A stretch of 7,453 bases of DNA. Source: an uncultured Mailhella sp. Lineage in GTDB: Bacteria; Desulfobacterota; Desulfovibrionia; Desulfovibrionales; Desulfovibrionaceae. The notes below the pieces were generated by a model, which saw nothing but the letters and a program-made list of their open reading frames with translations, was not told the origin of the DNA and ran no database searches. The stretch covers positions 1 through 7,453 of the forward strand of contig NZ_CAJJIC010000120.1 in assembly GCF_905187505.1 (NCBI RefSeq). The letters run 5' to 3'. Both the position numbers and the translations under genes were made by a program. Shown piece by piece: positions 1 to 5,723 of this stretch (positions are counted from its first letter, which is position 1; each line of letters opens with the position of its first letter).

Positions 1-63
1 TCCTTTCTGCCTTTGCTCAGCGCTCGGACATGCCTTTGCTTGCAGAGAACAACCGTCTCTCAA

Positions 64-135
64 CGCTCTGGGGCCCGCGACCTGCCTTCAGGCGGTCGCG
101 CCGACGCCCGCAAGTAGCCGGAATTCACTTCCGGC
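64..135. repeat. Structured intergenic repeat, copy A
   Basis: This copy has two hairpins joined by a conserved linker. The first, at 77-99, pairs GCGACC with GGTCGC and continues inward with GCC/GGC around a TTCA loop, with one unpaired T at 83. The second, at 117-135, is GCCGGAA, loop TTCAC, TTCCGGC. The stretch aligns with 7388-7453 at the right end of the window; over the last 33 bases of that alignment (98-130 against 7421-7453) I count 31 identities. Downstream of the second hairpin, GTAAAGCGCAGC (136-147) is shared with the diverged copy near 3204. No transposase is present, so a REP-like or non-autonomous element is more likely than an insertion sequence. Strand is undefined. Confidence 0.7.
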
Positions 136-182
136 GTAAAGCGCAGCGGGCGTCGTACAAGTCCTGCGTCCGTACAGGGTGT

Positions 183-213
183 CCCGAGCAGACGGGAAAC
201 CGCGCTGCTCGGG
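183..213. other. Stem-loop with 9-bp stem and possible GAAA tetraloop
   Basis: CCCGAGCAG (183-191) pairs perfectly with CTGCTCGGG (205-213). Inside, CGG (193-195) pairs with CCG (200-202) around GAAA, a GNRA-type tetraloop on the plus strand. The two helices are separated by a small asymmetric internal loop (A192 against C203-G204). No T-tract follows on either strand, so it is not a standard terminator. It lies just right of repeat copy A and may belong to the same extended element. Confidence 0.5.
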
Positions 214-265
214 CGTCGCGAAAATGTCGGTCGGGCGGCGGAAGGAAAAAAAAAGCGCAACCGGG

Positions 266-333
266 GGCGGCCGGGACGTCCATGGGGGAATGGGACGTCG
301 TGCGTGCGTGGTTCGGGTGCACGTCCGGCCGCC
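266..333. repeat. Long inverted repeat with 41-base loop
   Basis: Positions 266-279 and 321-333 form a 13-bp stem (GGCGGCCGG plus ACGT) broken only by one bulged G at 275. The loop contains a second copy of GGGACGTC (273-280 and 292-299). A run of nine A at 246-254 becomes a T9 tract when read leftward, eleven bases after the stem. The pair could therefore end a leftward transcript, although the gap between stem and T-tract is longer than usual. Confidence 0.4.
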
Positions 334-375
334 TGCCGTTCGCGTATTGAGGAGGAATGTTGAAAACTTGTTGGA

Positions 376-405
376 TTTATTTGATATGTTTTGTCTTTTT
401 GTCAA
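376..405 (-). promoter_or_regulatory. Candidate leftward sigma70 promoter
   Basis: On the minus strand TTGACA (405 down to 400) is a perfect -35 hexamer. After an 18-base spacer comes AATAAA (381 down to 376), which matches four of six -10 positions. It lies in the A/T-rich island of an otherwise GC-rich region, and transcription would begin near 369 and run toward position 1. No coding gene follows, so a small RNA is the natural product if the promoter is real. A perfect TTGACA can arise by chance in A/T-rich DNA. Confidence 0.3.
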
Positions 406-608
406 TGCCCCAAAAGGGGGGACGACACCCTCCGCGAGCCCGTTTTCCAGCGCTTCCGGGGAAAATGCGGAAATTTTTCTTCGCTCTCAGCGCCGGGAGC
501 TCGGAAAAGGTCTCCGGCAGGCGGGCATGACTTGGCGGAATCATTTCCGACGCCACGCGAGTCGCCTTCATGCTGGTTCTGCCTCCGTCCGACGGACGGG
601 CAAAGGAG

Positions 609-676
609 CCTTCGCGGGACTCGGACGAAGGAAAATTTTGCGGCTCCGTGTTGAGATTCCCCGTCTCTCGACGGGG
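609..676. other. Two adjacent stem-loops
   Basis: The first is CCTTCG (609-614) paired with CGAAGG (626-631) around an 11-base loop. The second is CCCCGTC (659-665), loop TCTC, GACGGGG (670-676). A competing pairing of GGAGCC (605-610) with GGCTCC (642-647) would exclude the first hairpin, so two alternative folds are possible. No T-tract follows the second hairpin on the plus strand, and no gene is linked to these structures. Confidence 0.4.
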
Positions 677-701
677 CCGCGCGTTGTTTGCCGACGGTTC
701 T

Positions 702-735
702 TGTCCTGCGTCCTGCGGTTCAGGGACGCAGGACA
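702..735. other. Perfect 12-bp stem-loop
   Basis: TGTCCTGCGTCC (702-713) pairs without mismatch with GGACGCAGGACA (724-735) across a ten-base loop. The 11-mer GTCCTGCGTCC in the left arm also occurs at 161-171, near repeat copy A, which links this hairpin to the same repeat vocabulary. There is no T-tract on either side, so it does not look like an intrinsic terminator. It sits about 150 bases beyond the stop codon of the leftward carrier gene and could still protect the 3' end of that transcript. Confidence 0.5.
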
Positions 736-787
736 GCGTTCGTGCGGCTTGTTCTCGTGCCCCTCCGGCGGTTCGTTCCGAAGGAGG

Positions 788-818
788 CGTCCGTCCGGGA
801 TGCGGCTCCCGGCGGGCG
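788..818. other. GC-rich stem-loop downstream of the carrier gene
   Basis: CGTCCG (788-793) and CCGGGA (795-800) pair with TCCCGG (807-812) and CGGGCG (813-818), giving 12 pairs including one T-G pair, one bulged T at 794 and a six-base loop. It is the first strong hairpin met by transcription leaving the carrier gene leftward, about 70 bases past the stop. No T-tract follows, so termination here would have to be factor-dependent, or the hairpin only stabilises the 3' end. Confidence 0.4.
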
Positions 819-885
819 TCACGTGAGCTCTTCCGCCCGCACTCCGCGGTTCCGGCGCGGCGGCATGGCGGAAAATCTGTTGAAA

Positions 886-1830
886 TTACTTGAGAAACAT
901 GGCCAGAACGGGAATGATGAGCAGCGAGATGAGCGTGGTCATGATGACCGCCGCCGACGCGTCGTCTTCCGCGACTTTATAGGAATCGCTCATGGCATAG
1001 GCCAGCGTGCCCACCGGCATGGCCGCGAGCAGCGTGCCCATGGAACGCCACATGGGTTCCGTGTGAAAGGCCGTGAGCGCAATGAACGCTATGACGGGCT
1101 GCACGACCTGCTTGGCCGCAAGAATGACCATCTGTCTGCCGGGATGAAACGCGGAAGTGCCGGTATGGTTGCGCAGCCTTGCGCTGATCACGATGCCGAG
1201 AGACACCAGAGCGCAGGGCATGACCGAGTTGCCGAGCGCCCGGCACGGCGATTCGATGACCGCAGGCACGGCCGTGCCCGTGGCGTAGAACGCCGATCCG
1301 GCGACCGTGGCCAGCACCACGGGATTGGTGACGAGCGCGAGCGCGATGGTGCGTATGGGATGACGGCCCTTGGCGCCGCTGTTCACCAGAATGAAAAGCG
1401 TGATGAGCACCATGGGGATTTCAAGAATGTTGGTCAGCGTGCTGGCCAGCACCACCACCGGGCTGCCGGGATAAAGCGCCATGAGCACGGGCAGACCCAC
1501 CAGCACCACGTTGGGAAAGCTGGCCAGCATTGACAGCATGACTTCCTCTTTGTAGCCTGTCTCCAGCCGCAGGTGATGAAAGACCGGAATGAGCAGCCCG
1601 AACGTCACGAAAAGACTGACGGCAAAGCCGGCAAGAAACGCCTCGTGGTCGAGGTCTTCGGGCCTGCATTCCGCAATCGACAGGAAAATCAGGGCGGGCA
1701 GCCCGAGATTCACGAGAAACTGGTTGAGCGTGGTCGAGCCGAACGGGGGCACAAGCTGAAAACGCTCCGCAAGCATCCCCAGAAAGATCAGCACGAACAC
1801 GGGAAGCAGCAATAAAAATACATCCCACAT
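886..1830 (-). CDS. AEC-family (auxin efflux carrier-like) transporter
   Basis: An inner-membrane secondary carrier of the AEC family (TC 2.A.69). Bacterial members mostly move small organic acids such as malate or malonate; the substrate cannot be read from sequence. The 314-residue product is of usual family length and is a series of hydrophobic segments, starting at MWDVFLLLLPVFVLIFLGML. Family-like features include NLGLPALIF near residue 42 and FPNVVLVGLPVL near residue 105; the C-terminus is hydrophobic. The frame stays open upstream to 2106, but that would overlap the divergent regulator. The ATG at 1830 is preferred because GGAG lies eight bases ahead and the membrane protein begins there. 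A small hairpin (1844-1856) sits one base upstream of that GGAG. Divergent placement next to a LysR-type gene suggests that regulator controls it. Confidence 0.9.
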   Translation of the reverse strand: MWDVFLLLLPVFVLIFLGMLAERFQLVPPFGSTTLNQFLVNLGLPALIFLSIAECRPEDLDHEAFLAGFAVSLFVTFGLLIPVFHHLRLETGYKEEVMLSMLASFPNVVLVGLPVLMALYPGSPVVVLASTLTNILEIPMVLITLFILVNSGAKGRHPIRTIALALVTNPVVLATVAGSAFYATGTAVPAVIESPCRALGNSVMPCALVSLGIVISARLRNHTGTSAFHPGRQMVILAAKQVVQPVIAFIALTAFHTEPMWRSMGTLLAAMPVGTLAYAMSDSYKVAEDDASAAVIMTTLISLLIIPVLAMFLK

Positions 1831-1987
1831 GATTATGTCTCCAGGCGTCCCACGCCCCGCGTGAAGCGCCGTCGCATTCTTTTTTTCGGATTTCGCCTTC
1901 CGGCCGGACAGGCGTGAGTTCGCAGAATGCAGCAAACGGACGCTCCCTGCAAACGAGATTTCCTGTGGGTCGGGATAAGTTTTTCTT
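1831..1987. promoter_or_regulatory. Divergent control region between carrier and LysR regulator
   Basis: This 157-base gap must hold both promoters and, by analogy with other divergent LysR pairs, the regulator's binding sites. Candidate elements are: the palindrome TCCGGCCGGA (1899-1908) nested within CGCCT/AGGCG arms (1894-1898 and 1910-1914); the dyad TGCAG (1928-1932) with CTGCA (1947-1951), 14 bases apart; and a direct repeat GCAAACG at 1932-1938 and 1949-1955, 17 bases apart. Neither promoter is obvious. On the minus strand TTGCAG, 17 bases, CATTCT is a weak candidate for the carrier. Site assignments are inferred. Confidence 0.5.
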
Positions 1988-2902
1988 ATGACGGAAAATC
2001 CACCGCTGAACGCGCTGGCGGCCTTTGAGGCGGCGGCGAGACTCGGCAGCTTTACCCGTGCGGGCGAGGAGCTGTGCGTCACGCAGGCGGCCGTAAGCCA
2101 GCACATCCGGCACCTTGAGGATTATCTCGGCGTGCCGCTTTTCATACGTCGTTCGCCGGGCGTGTGTCTCACGCCGGACGGCGAGCGCTACTACCTTGCC
2201 ATTGCGGGCGCGCTCGATACCCTTCGCAGGGAAACCGCCCGCATACGGCGCGGAGTGGGACCGCTTTCCGTGGTGGCGGAAGCCAGCTTTGCCAATCGCT
2301 GGCTGGCCCCGCGCGTGAGCCGCTTCTGTGAACGTTTCCCGGACATGGACGTCCGCATTGCGCCGCATCCCGACTTTCCCGAGCTGGGGCCGGACGTGGA
2401 CATCATCGTTCGCCGCGACATGAAGCCCTCGCCCGGACTCTTTCTGCTTCCGCTCCCCGAAGAGCGGCTTTTTCCGGTGTTCAGCCCCGAGTACCTGGGC
2501 GAACACGCCGACGACTGGCAGAACGACAGACTCCTGCGCTCCCCGCAGAGCCGCAGAGAGGCGTGGACGGCATGGTTTCAGGCCGCAGGAATGCGTCCGG
2601 CGCTTCGCTTCGGACCCATCTATCAGTTCACCTACATGGCCCTTGCCGCCGCAGCCGAGGGAAGAGGCGCCGCCCTCGCAAGTTCCCTTCTCGTGGTCGA
2701 AGACCTGCGCGCCGGACGCCTTGCCTCCCTCCGATCCCCGTCCATCGCCGTAAGCCGCCGCTATACCGCCGCCTGCCTCGACTCCGCCGCCCGCTCCCCG
2801 CGCGTCAGCGCCTTTTTCTCCTGGATGCAGGACGAGCTTGACCGCGATAAGGCCGAGTTCCCCGACTGCTTCCCCGATGCCCCGACGACGGAAAAGGCGT
2901 GA
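1988..2902 (+). CDS. LysR-type transcriptional regulator (GcvA-like)
   Basis: A 304-residue cytoplasmic DNA-binding regulator of normal family length. The N-terminal winged helix-turn-helix covers about residues 5-65, with the typical run ALAAFEAAARLGSFTRAGEE followed by VTQAAVSQHIRHLEDYLG. The effector-binding domain occupies about residues 90-295; FANRWLAPRVSRFCERFP near residue 97 and the later FSPEYL resemble the GcvA subgroup. The effector is unknown. The ATG at 1988 gives the standard N-terminus. The upstream Shine-Dalgarno is poor (GGGATAAG about ten bases away), suggesting low expression. The gene points away from the AEC carrier, its probable target, and may repress itself. No clear T-tract terminator follows; a GC hairpin lies at 2923-2938. 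Confidence 0.92.
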   Translation: MTENPPLNALAAFEAAARLGSFTRAGEELCVTQAAVSQHIRHLEDYLGVPLFIRRSPGVCLTPDGERYYLAIAGALDTLRRETARIRRGVGPLSVVAEASFANRWLAPRVSRFCERFPDMDVRIAPHPDFPELGPDVDIIVRRDMKPSPGLFLLPLPEERLFPVFSPEYLGEHADDWQNDRLLRSPQSRREAWTAWFQAAGMRPALRFGPIYQFTYMALAAAAEGRGAALASSLLVVEDLRAGRLASLRSPSIAVSRRYTAACLDSAARSPRVSAFFSWMQDELDRDKAEFPDCFPDAPTTEKA

Positions 2903-3334
2903 AGGGCAGAGCGGGGCGCTCTCCCGGCTCCCGCCGGGGAAGAGGCACGACTCCCGCGCCCTTTGTTGCTTCCCGCAAGATGTCAGCGCTCGGGAATGGC
3001 TTTGCCTGTCCCTTTCGGTCCTTTTTCAGCGCGGAACCCGCGGGACCGGCGTGCCGACGGCGTTCAGTGTCCGGGCGGGCCTTCGTCCGTCGTGGATGAC
3101 CGTCTCTCGGGGGGCGTTCCTTCGCTTTTCTCTCCCTTCTTGAAGCCCGGGCTTCCGGGCGGCGCAGGGCCCCGGCCGACGCCGTCGTGCGGGGCCCTCC
3201 CGCGTCAAGCGCAGCCGCCGTCGTGCGGGCGCCGCGTCCGTGCAGCCGGTCCAGAGCTGACGGACGGCAGTGTCGTTCGGGCGTCGTCACTCTCAGAGGG
3301 CGGCGTCTGCCGGGCAAAGGTATGTGTCGTCGTC
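2903..3334. other. Gene-free intergenic region with hairpins, upstream of purA promoter
   Basis: This 430-base stretch holds no supported gene. It contains a hairpin CCCGGC/GCCGGG (2923-2938) just after the LysR stop. It also has the 11-mer TCAGCGCTCGG at 2983-2993, which also occurs at 17-27 and 7384-7394. A bulged hairpin (3016-3048) has CGGTCC/GGACCG outside and CGCGG/CCGCG inside, with eight unpaired bases on the left side only. The 14-base perfect palindrome GAAGCCCGGGCTTC lies at 3142-3155. GCCGTCGTGCGGG occurs twice, at 3181-3193 and 3217-3229. A diverged copy of the window-edge repeat spans about 3175-3245. Confidence 0.6.
3175..3245. repeat. Structured intergenic repeat, diverged copy B
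   Basis: This begins with GCCGACG, as copies A and C do at the same point. It then has a hairpin GCGGG, loop GCCCT, CCCGC (3189-3203), followed directly by GTCAAGCGCAGC (3204-3215). Copy A has GTAAAGCGCAGC (136-147) directly after its second hairpin. Over 42 bases from that point (136-177 against 3204-3245) I count 32 identities by hand. The stem sequence is quite different from copy A, but a stem with a five-base loop sits in the same place. Confidence 0.5.
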
Positions 3335-3363
3335 TTGACGAGTCAGGCAAAGGACTCTATAAA
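3335..3363 (+). promoter_or_regulatory. purA promoter with dyad in the spacer
   Basis: TTGACG (3335-3340), a 17-base spacer and TATAAA (3358-3363) match the sigma70 consensus well, at five of six bases each. Transcription would start near 3370 and leave a leader of about 66 bases before purA. The spacer contains the inverted repeat GAGTC (3340-3344), eight bases, GACTC (3353-3357), placed where a bound repressor would block polymerase. GGCAAAGG occurs within the spacer (3346-3353) and again upstream (3313-3320). The promoter call is strong; the operator is inferred. Confidence 0.7.
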
Positions 3364-3435
3364 AATGGCTTTGGCGCGTTTTCAGAAGGCTGCACAGGCC
3401 TTACTATTTCCAAGGTGCGTCCTAAGGAGAAATAT

Positions 3436-4710
3436 ATGTCGAACATGACTATCGTTGGTGCGCAGTGGGGCGACGAAGGCAAGGGCAAGATCGTCGATCT
3501 GCTCACTTCCGAAGTGGATATGGTGGTCCGTTTTCAGGGCGGCAACAACGCCGGACATACGGTCATTGTGGATGGCCGGAAGTACGTCCTGCATGTTGTC
3601 CCTTCGGGCATCCTTCACCCCGGGAAGATGTGCATCATCGGCAACGGCGTCGTGCTCGATCCCGAGAGCTTTCTTGAGGAGATCGACGCCCTCCAGAGTC
3701 TCGGACTCGACGTCAGCCCCGAACGGCTGAAGATAAGCTACAAGACGCATCTCATCATGCCCTATCACCGCGCCATCGACGGCGCGCGCGAAGGACACGC
3801 CAAATCCAAGATCGGCACCACCGGTCGCGGCATCGGTCCCTGCTACGAGGACAAGAAGGCCCGTGTGGGCGTCCGTGCGGGCGATCTCACCGATCCCGAA
3901 GTGCTTCGTGCCAAGATCGAGCACGCCCTTCAGGAAAAGAACGTGCTCTTCACGCAGCTTTACGGCCTGCCCGCGCTGGATCCCGAAACCGTGTTCAACG
4001 ATCTCATGGCCATCGCGCCCCGTCTCGTGCCCTATCTCGCCGACGTGTCCACGCTCATCATGGACGCCGACGCCGCCGGCAAGAGCATCATGTTTGAAGG
4101 CGCGCAGGGCGTCATGCTCGACATCGATCACGGCACCTATCCCTTTGTGACCTCCTCCAACGTGGTGTGCGACAACGCTTCCATCGGTTCCGGCGTGCAT
4201 GCCGGCATGATCGATCAGCGCATCGCCATCGTGAAGGCCTACACCACCCGCGTGGGTTCCGGTCCCTTCCCCACGGAGCTGTTCGACGACATGGGCGAAT
4301 TCCTGCGTCGTCAGGGCGGCGAATACGGCGCCACCACCGGCAGGCCCCGCCGCTGCGGCTGGCTCGACCTCGTGGTGCTGCGCGAAATGGCACGTCTGTG
4401 CGATCCCACTTCCATCGCCCTCACCAAGGTGGACGTGCTTTCCGGTCTCAAGGAAATCAAGTTCTGCGTGGCCTATGAATACGAAGGCAAGGTCATGCAG
4501 TATCCGCCGCAGACCCCGCGCGGACTCGACAACGTCAAGCCCGTCTACGAAGTGCTCCCCGGCTGGGACGAAGACCTTTCCGACTGCACCACGTGGGAAT
4601 CCCTGCCCGGAAACTGCCGTCGCTACATCGAGCGCATCGAGACCCTGCTCGGCGTGAAGATCGGCTTCGTTTCCGTGGGCCCCGACAGAAATCAGACCTT
4701 CCGGCGCTAG
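3436..4710 (+). CDS. purA: Adenylosuccinate synthetase
   Basis: A cytoplasmic enzyme that joins IMP and aspartate using GTP to form adenylosuccinate, the first committed step from IMP to AMP. The 424-residue length fits bacterial PurA. The N-terminal WGDEGKGK (residues 11-18) includes Asp13, and GGNNAGHT (35-42) includes His41, the two catalytic residues at the same numbers as in E. coli. IGTTGRGIGP (126-135) and Arg143 contribute to the IMP site, EGAQG is at 221-225, and a VGSGPFPTEL loop and TKVD guanine-recognition motif follow. The ATG at 3436 is preceded at five bases by AAGGAGA, a strong ribosome-binding site, which fixes the start although the frame is open from 3187. It heads a likely operon with holB one base downstream and grpE beyond. 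No defect is visible. Confidence 0.98.
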   Translation: MSNMTIVGAQWGDEGKGKIVDLLTSEVDMVVRFQGGNNAGHTVIVDGRKYVLHVVPSGILHPGKMCIIGNGVVLDPESFLEEIDALQSLGLDVSPERLKISYKTHLIMPYHRAIDGAREGHAKSKIGTTGRGIGPCYEDKKARVGVRAGDLTDPEVLRAKIEHALQEKNVLFTQLYGLPALDPETVFNDLMAIAPRLVPYLADVSTLIMDADAAGKSIMFEGAQGVMLDIDHGTYPFVTSSNVVCDNASIGSGVHAGMIDQRIAIVKAYTTRVGSGPFPTELFDDMGEFLRRQGGEYGATTGRPRRCGWLDLVVLREMARLCDPTSIALTKVDVLSGLKEIKFCVAYEYEGKVMQYPPQTPRGLDNVKPVYEVLPGWDEDLSDCTTWESLPGNCRRYIERIETLLGVKIGFVSVGPDRNQTFRR

Positions 4711-4711
4711 C

Positions 4712-5671
4712 ATGGCCGCGGCCAGAAAGGAAGGCGCCAAAGCGAGCGCGCGCAGATCCGCGCCCGAGGACAGACTCCCCGGCGTGGACGAGGCGCGCGC
4801 CGCGTTTTCCGCTTCTCTCGGTCCGGAACTGGAAAGGCCGCGCGCCTTTCTGCGCGCCATGCGCGGCGAGCCGCCGCAGCTTCTGCATCTGGAAGGCGGA
4901 AACGCTTCCTCCCGCGTGGCCCTCGCCCTGTGGTGGGCCGCGCTGCTCAACTGCGAGGAGCAGGGCGACGAACCTTGTCTGGCCTGTCATTCCTGCCTGC
5001 GGATCGGGGCGAACATGCATCCCGATCTCTTCCTGCTCGACGGCCGTGTCGCGTCCATCAAGATCGACGAGGTGCGCGCGCTGCGTCCCGTGCTGGGCGA
5101 AAAGCCCCATTTCGGACGTCGTCGCGTCATCGTGCTGGCCGAGGCGCAGTCGCTCGGCGTGGAAGCCGCCAATTCCCTGCTCAAGGTGCTGGAAGACCCG
5201 TCGCCCGATACCTGCTTCGTGTTCACCGCGTCCCAGCGCGAACGGCTCCTGCCCACGCTGGTTTCCCGCGGATGGGTCATTACGCTCCCCTGGCCGGAAA
5301 CAGGACGCGACCTGCCTGCCGAACTTGAACTCTGGGAAAAGGCACTTGCCCGTTTCGCTTCCGAAGGCCGGGGCTGGTTCGACATGACCCAGGCCAGAAA
5401 CGGCCTCGACGCCGCAACCGCGCAGAACGTCGTGCTCGTGGGCCAGAAGGCCCTTGCCGACTGCCTTGCCGGACGCAGATCCGGTGCCCTTGCCGAAATT
5501 TTGCGCCCCCTGCCCGAAGAACTGCTTCTGGAACTTTCCGAGCTCTTCGTGAAGTGTCAGGACTCGCTCATCGCGCAGGTGAATCCGCTGCTTGCCCTCG
5601 ACGCCATGGCCACGGGACTGTGGCGCGTCGTGCGCGAGGGGCGACGCGGCAAAGTGCCCGGAACTCCTTGA
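4712..5671 (+). CDS. holB: DNA polymerase III delta-prime subunit, divergent
   Basis: A likely clamp-loader delta-prime subunit, part of the complex that opens and places the beta sliding clamp at replication forks. In the 319-residue product, Cys81, Cys89, Cys92 and Cys95 (C-x7-C-x2-C-x2-C) form the zinc module typical of DnaX/HolB proteins. AANSLLKVLEDP (152-163) and LLPTLVSR (179-186) are the conserved AAA+ segments leading to the arginine finger. The nucleotide site looks dead: the P-loop reads EGGNASSR (61-68) without the GKT/S signature, Walker B lacks its acidic residue (VIVLAEAQ), and the SRC motif is SRG. Loss of ATP binding is normal for delta-prime. The first 50 residues are basic and weakly conserved. 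The ATG follows the purA stop by one base, with no clear Shine-Dalgarno, suggesting translational coupling. Confidence 0.85.
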   Translation: MAAARKEGAKASARRSAPEDRLPGVDEARAAFSASLGPELERPRAFLRAMRGEPPQLLHLEGGNASSRVALALWWAALLNCEEQGDEPCLACHSCLRIGANMHPDLFLLDGRVASIKIDEVRALRPVLGEKPHFGRRRVIVLAEAQSLGVEAANSLLKVLEDPSPDTCFVFTASQRERLLPTLVSRGWVITLPWPETGRDLPAELELWEKALARFASEGRGWFDMTQARNGLDAATAQNVVLVGQKALADCLAGRRSGALAEILRPLPEELLLELSELFVKCQDSLIAQVNPLLALDAMATGLWRVVREGRRGKVPGTP

Positions 5672-5696
5672 CAGAGGGACTCTTCGTTCCTACCTT
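5668..5696 (+). promoter_or_regulatory. Candidate grpE promoter overlapping the holB stop
   Basis: TTGACA (5668-5673), a perfect -35 hexamer, overlaps the holB TGA stop codon. After 17 bases comes TACCTT (5691-5696), a weak -10 matching three of six positions. The predicted start near 5703 would give grpE a leader of about 20 bases, enough to include its ribosome-binding site. This could give grpE expression independent of purA-holB. I see no CIRCE element and no convincing heat-shock sigma consensus here. Confidence 0.4.
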
Positions 5697-5723
5697 TCGT
5701 GTACCACTATTGGAGGTCTTTTC

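Larger units (their letters stand above)
1..885. other. Gene-free, hairpin-rich intergenic region
   Basis: No convincing gene is present. Open frames here are rich in Arg, Gly, Ser and Pro, lack recognisable domains and mostly lack ribosome-binding sites, as expected for GC-rich non-coding DNA. The stretch instead carries a series of inverted repeats: 77-99, 117-135, 183-213, 266-279 with 321-333, 609-631, 659-676, 702-735 and 788-818. An A/T-rich island at about 356-405 stands out from the surrounding GC-rich sequence. The region lies downstream of the carrier gene that ends at 886 (minus strand). No standard T-tract terminator for that gene is visible directly after its stop. Confidence 0.75.

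Noticed and set aside
179..826. Plus-strand open frame of 215 codons in the left gene-poor region
   Set aside because: Arg/Gly/Ser-rich translation without domains, no usable ribosome-binding site, and it crosses several strong hairpins; GC-rich DNA keeps such frames open by chance.
688..1533. Plus-strand open frame of 281 codons
   Set aside because: Antisense to the AEC carrier; rich in His, Arg and Gly with no recognisable fold.
1421..2506. Minus-strand open frame of 361 codons across the divergent promoter region
   Set aside because: It overlaps both the carrier in another frame and the LysR gene in antisense; no domain is recognisable.
3382..4950. Minus-strand open frame of 522 codons
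   Set aside because: It is a mirror of purA and the start of holB, with no family motif.
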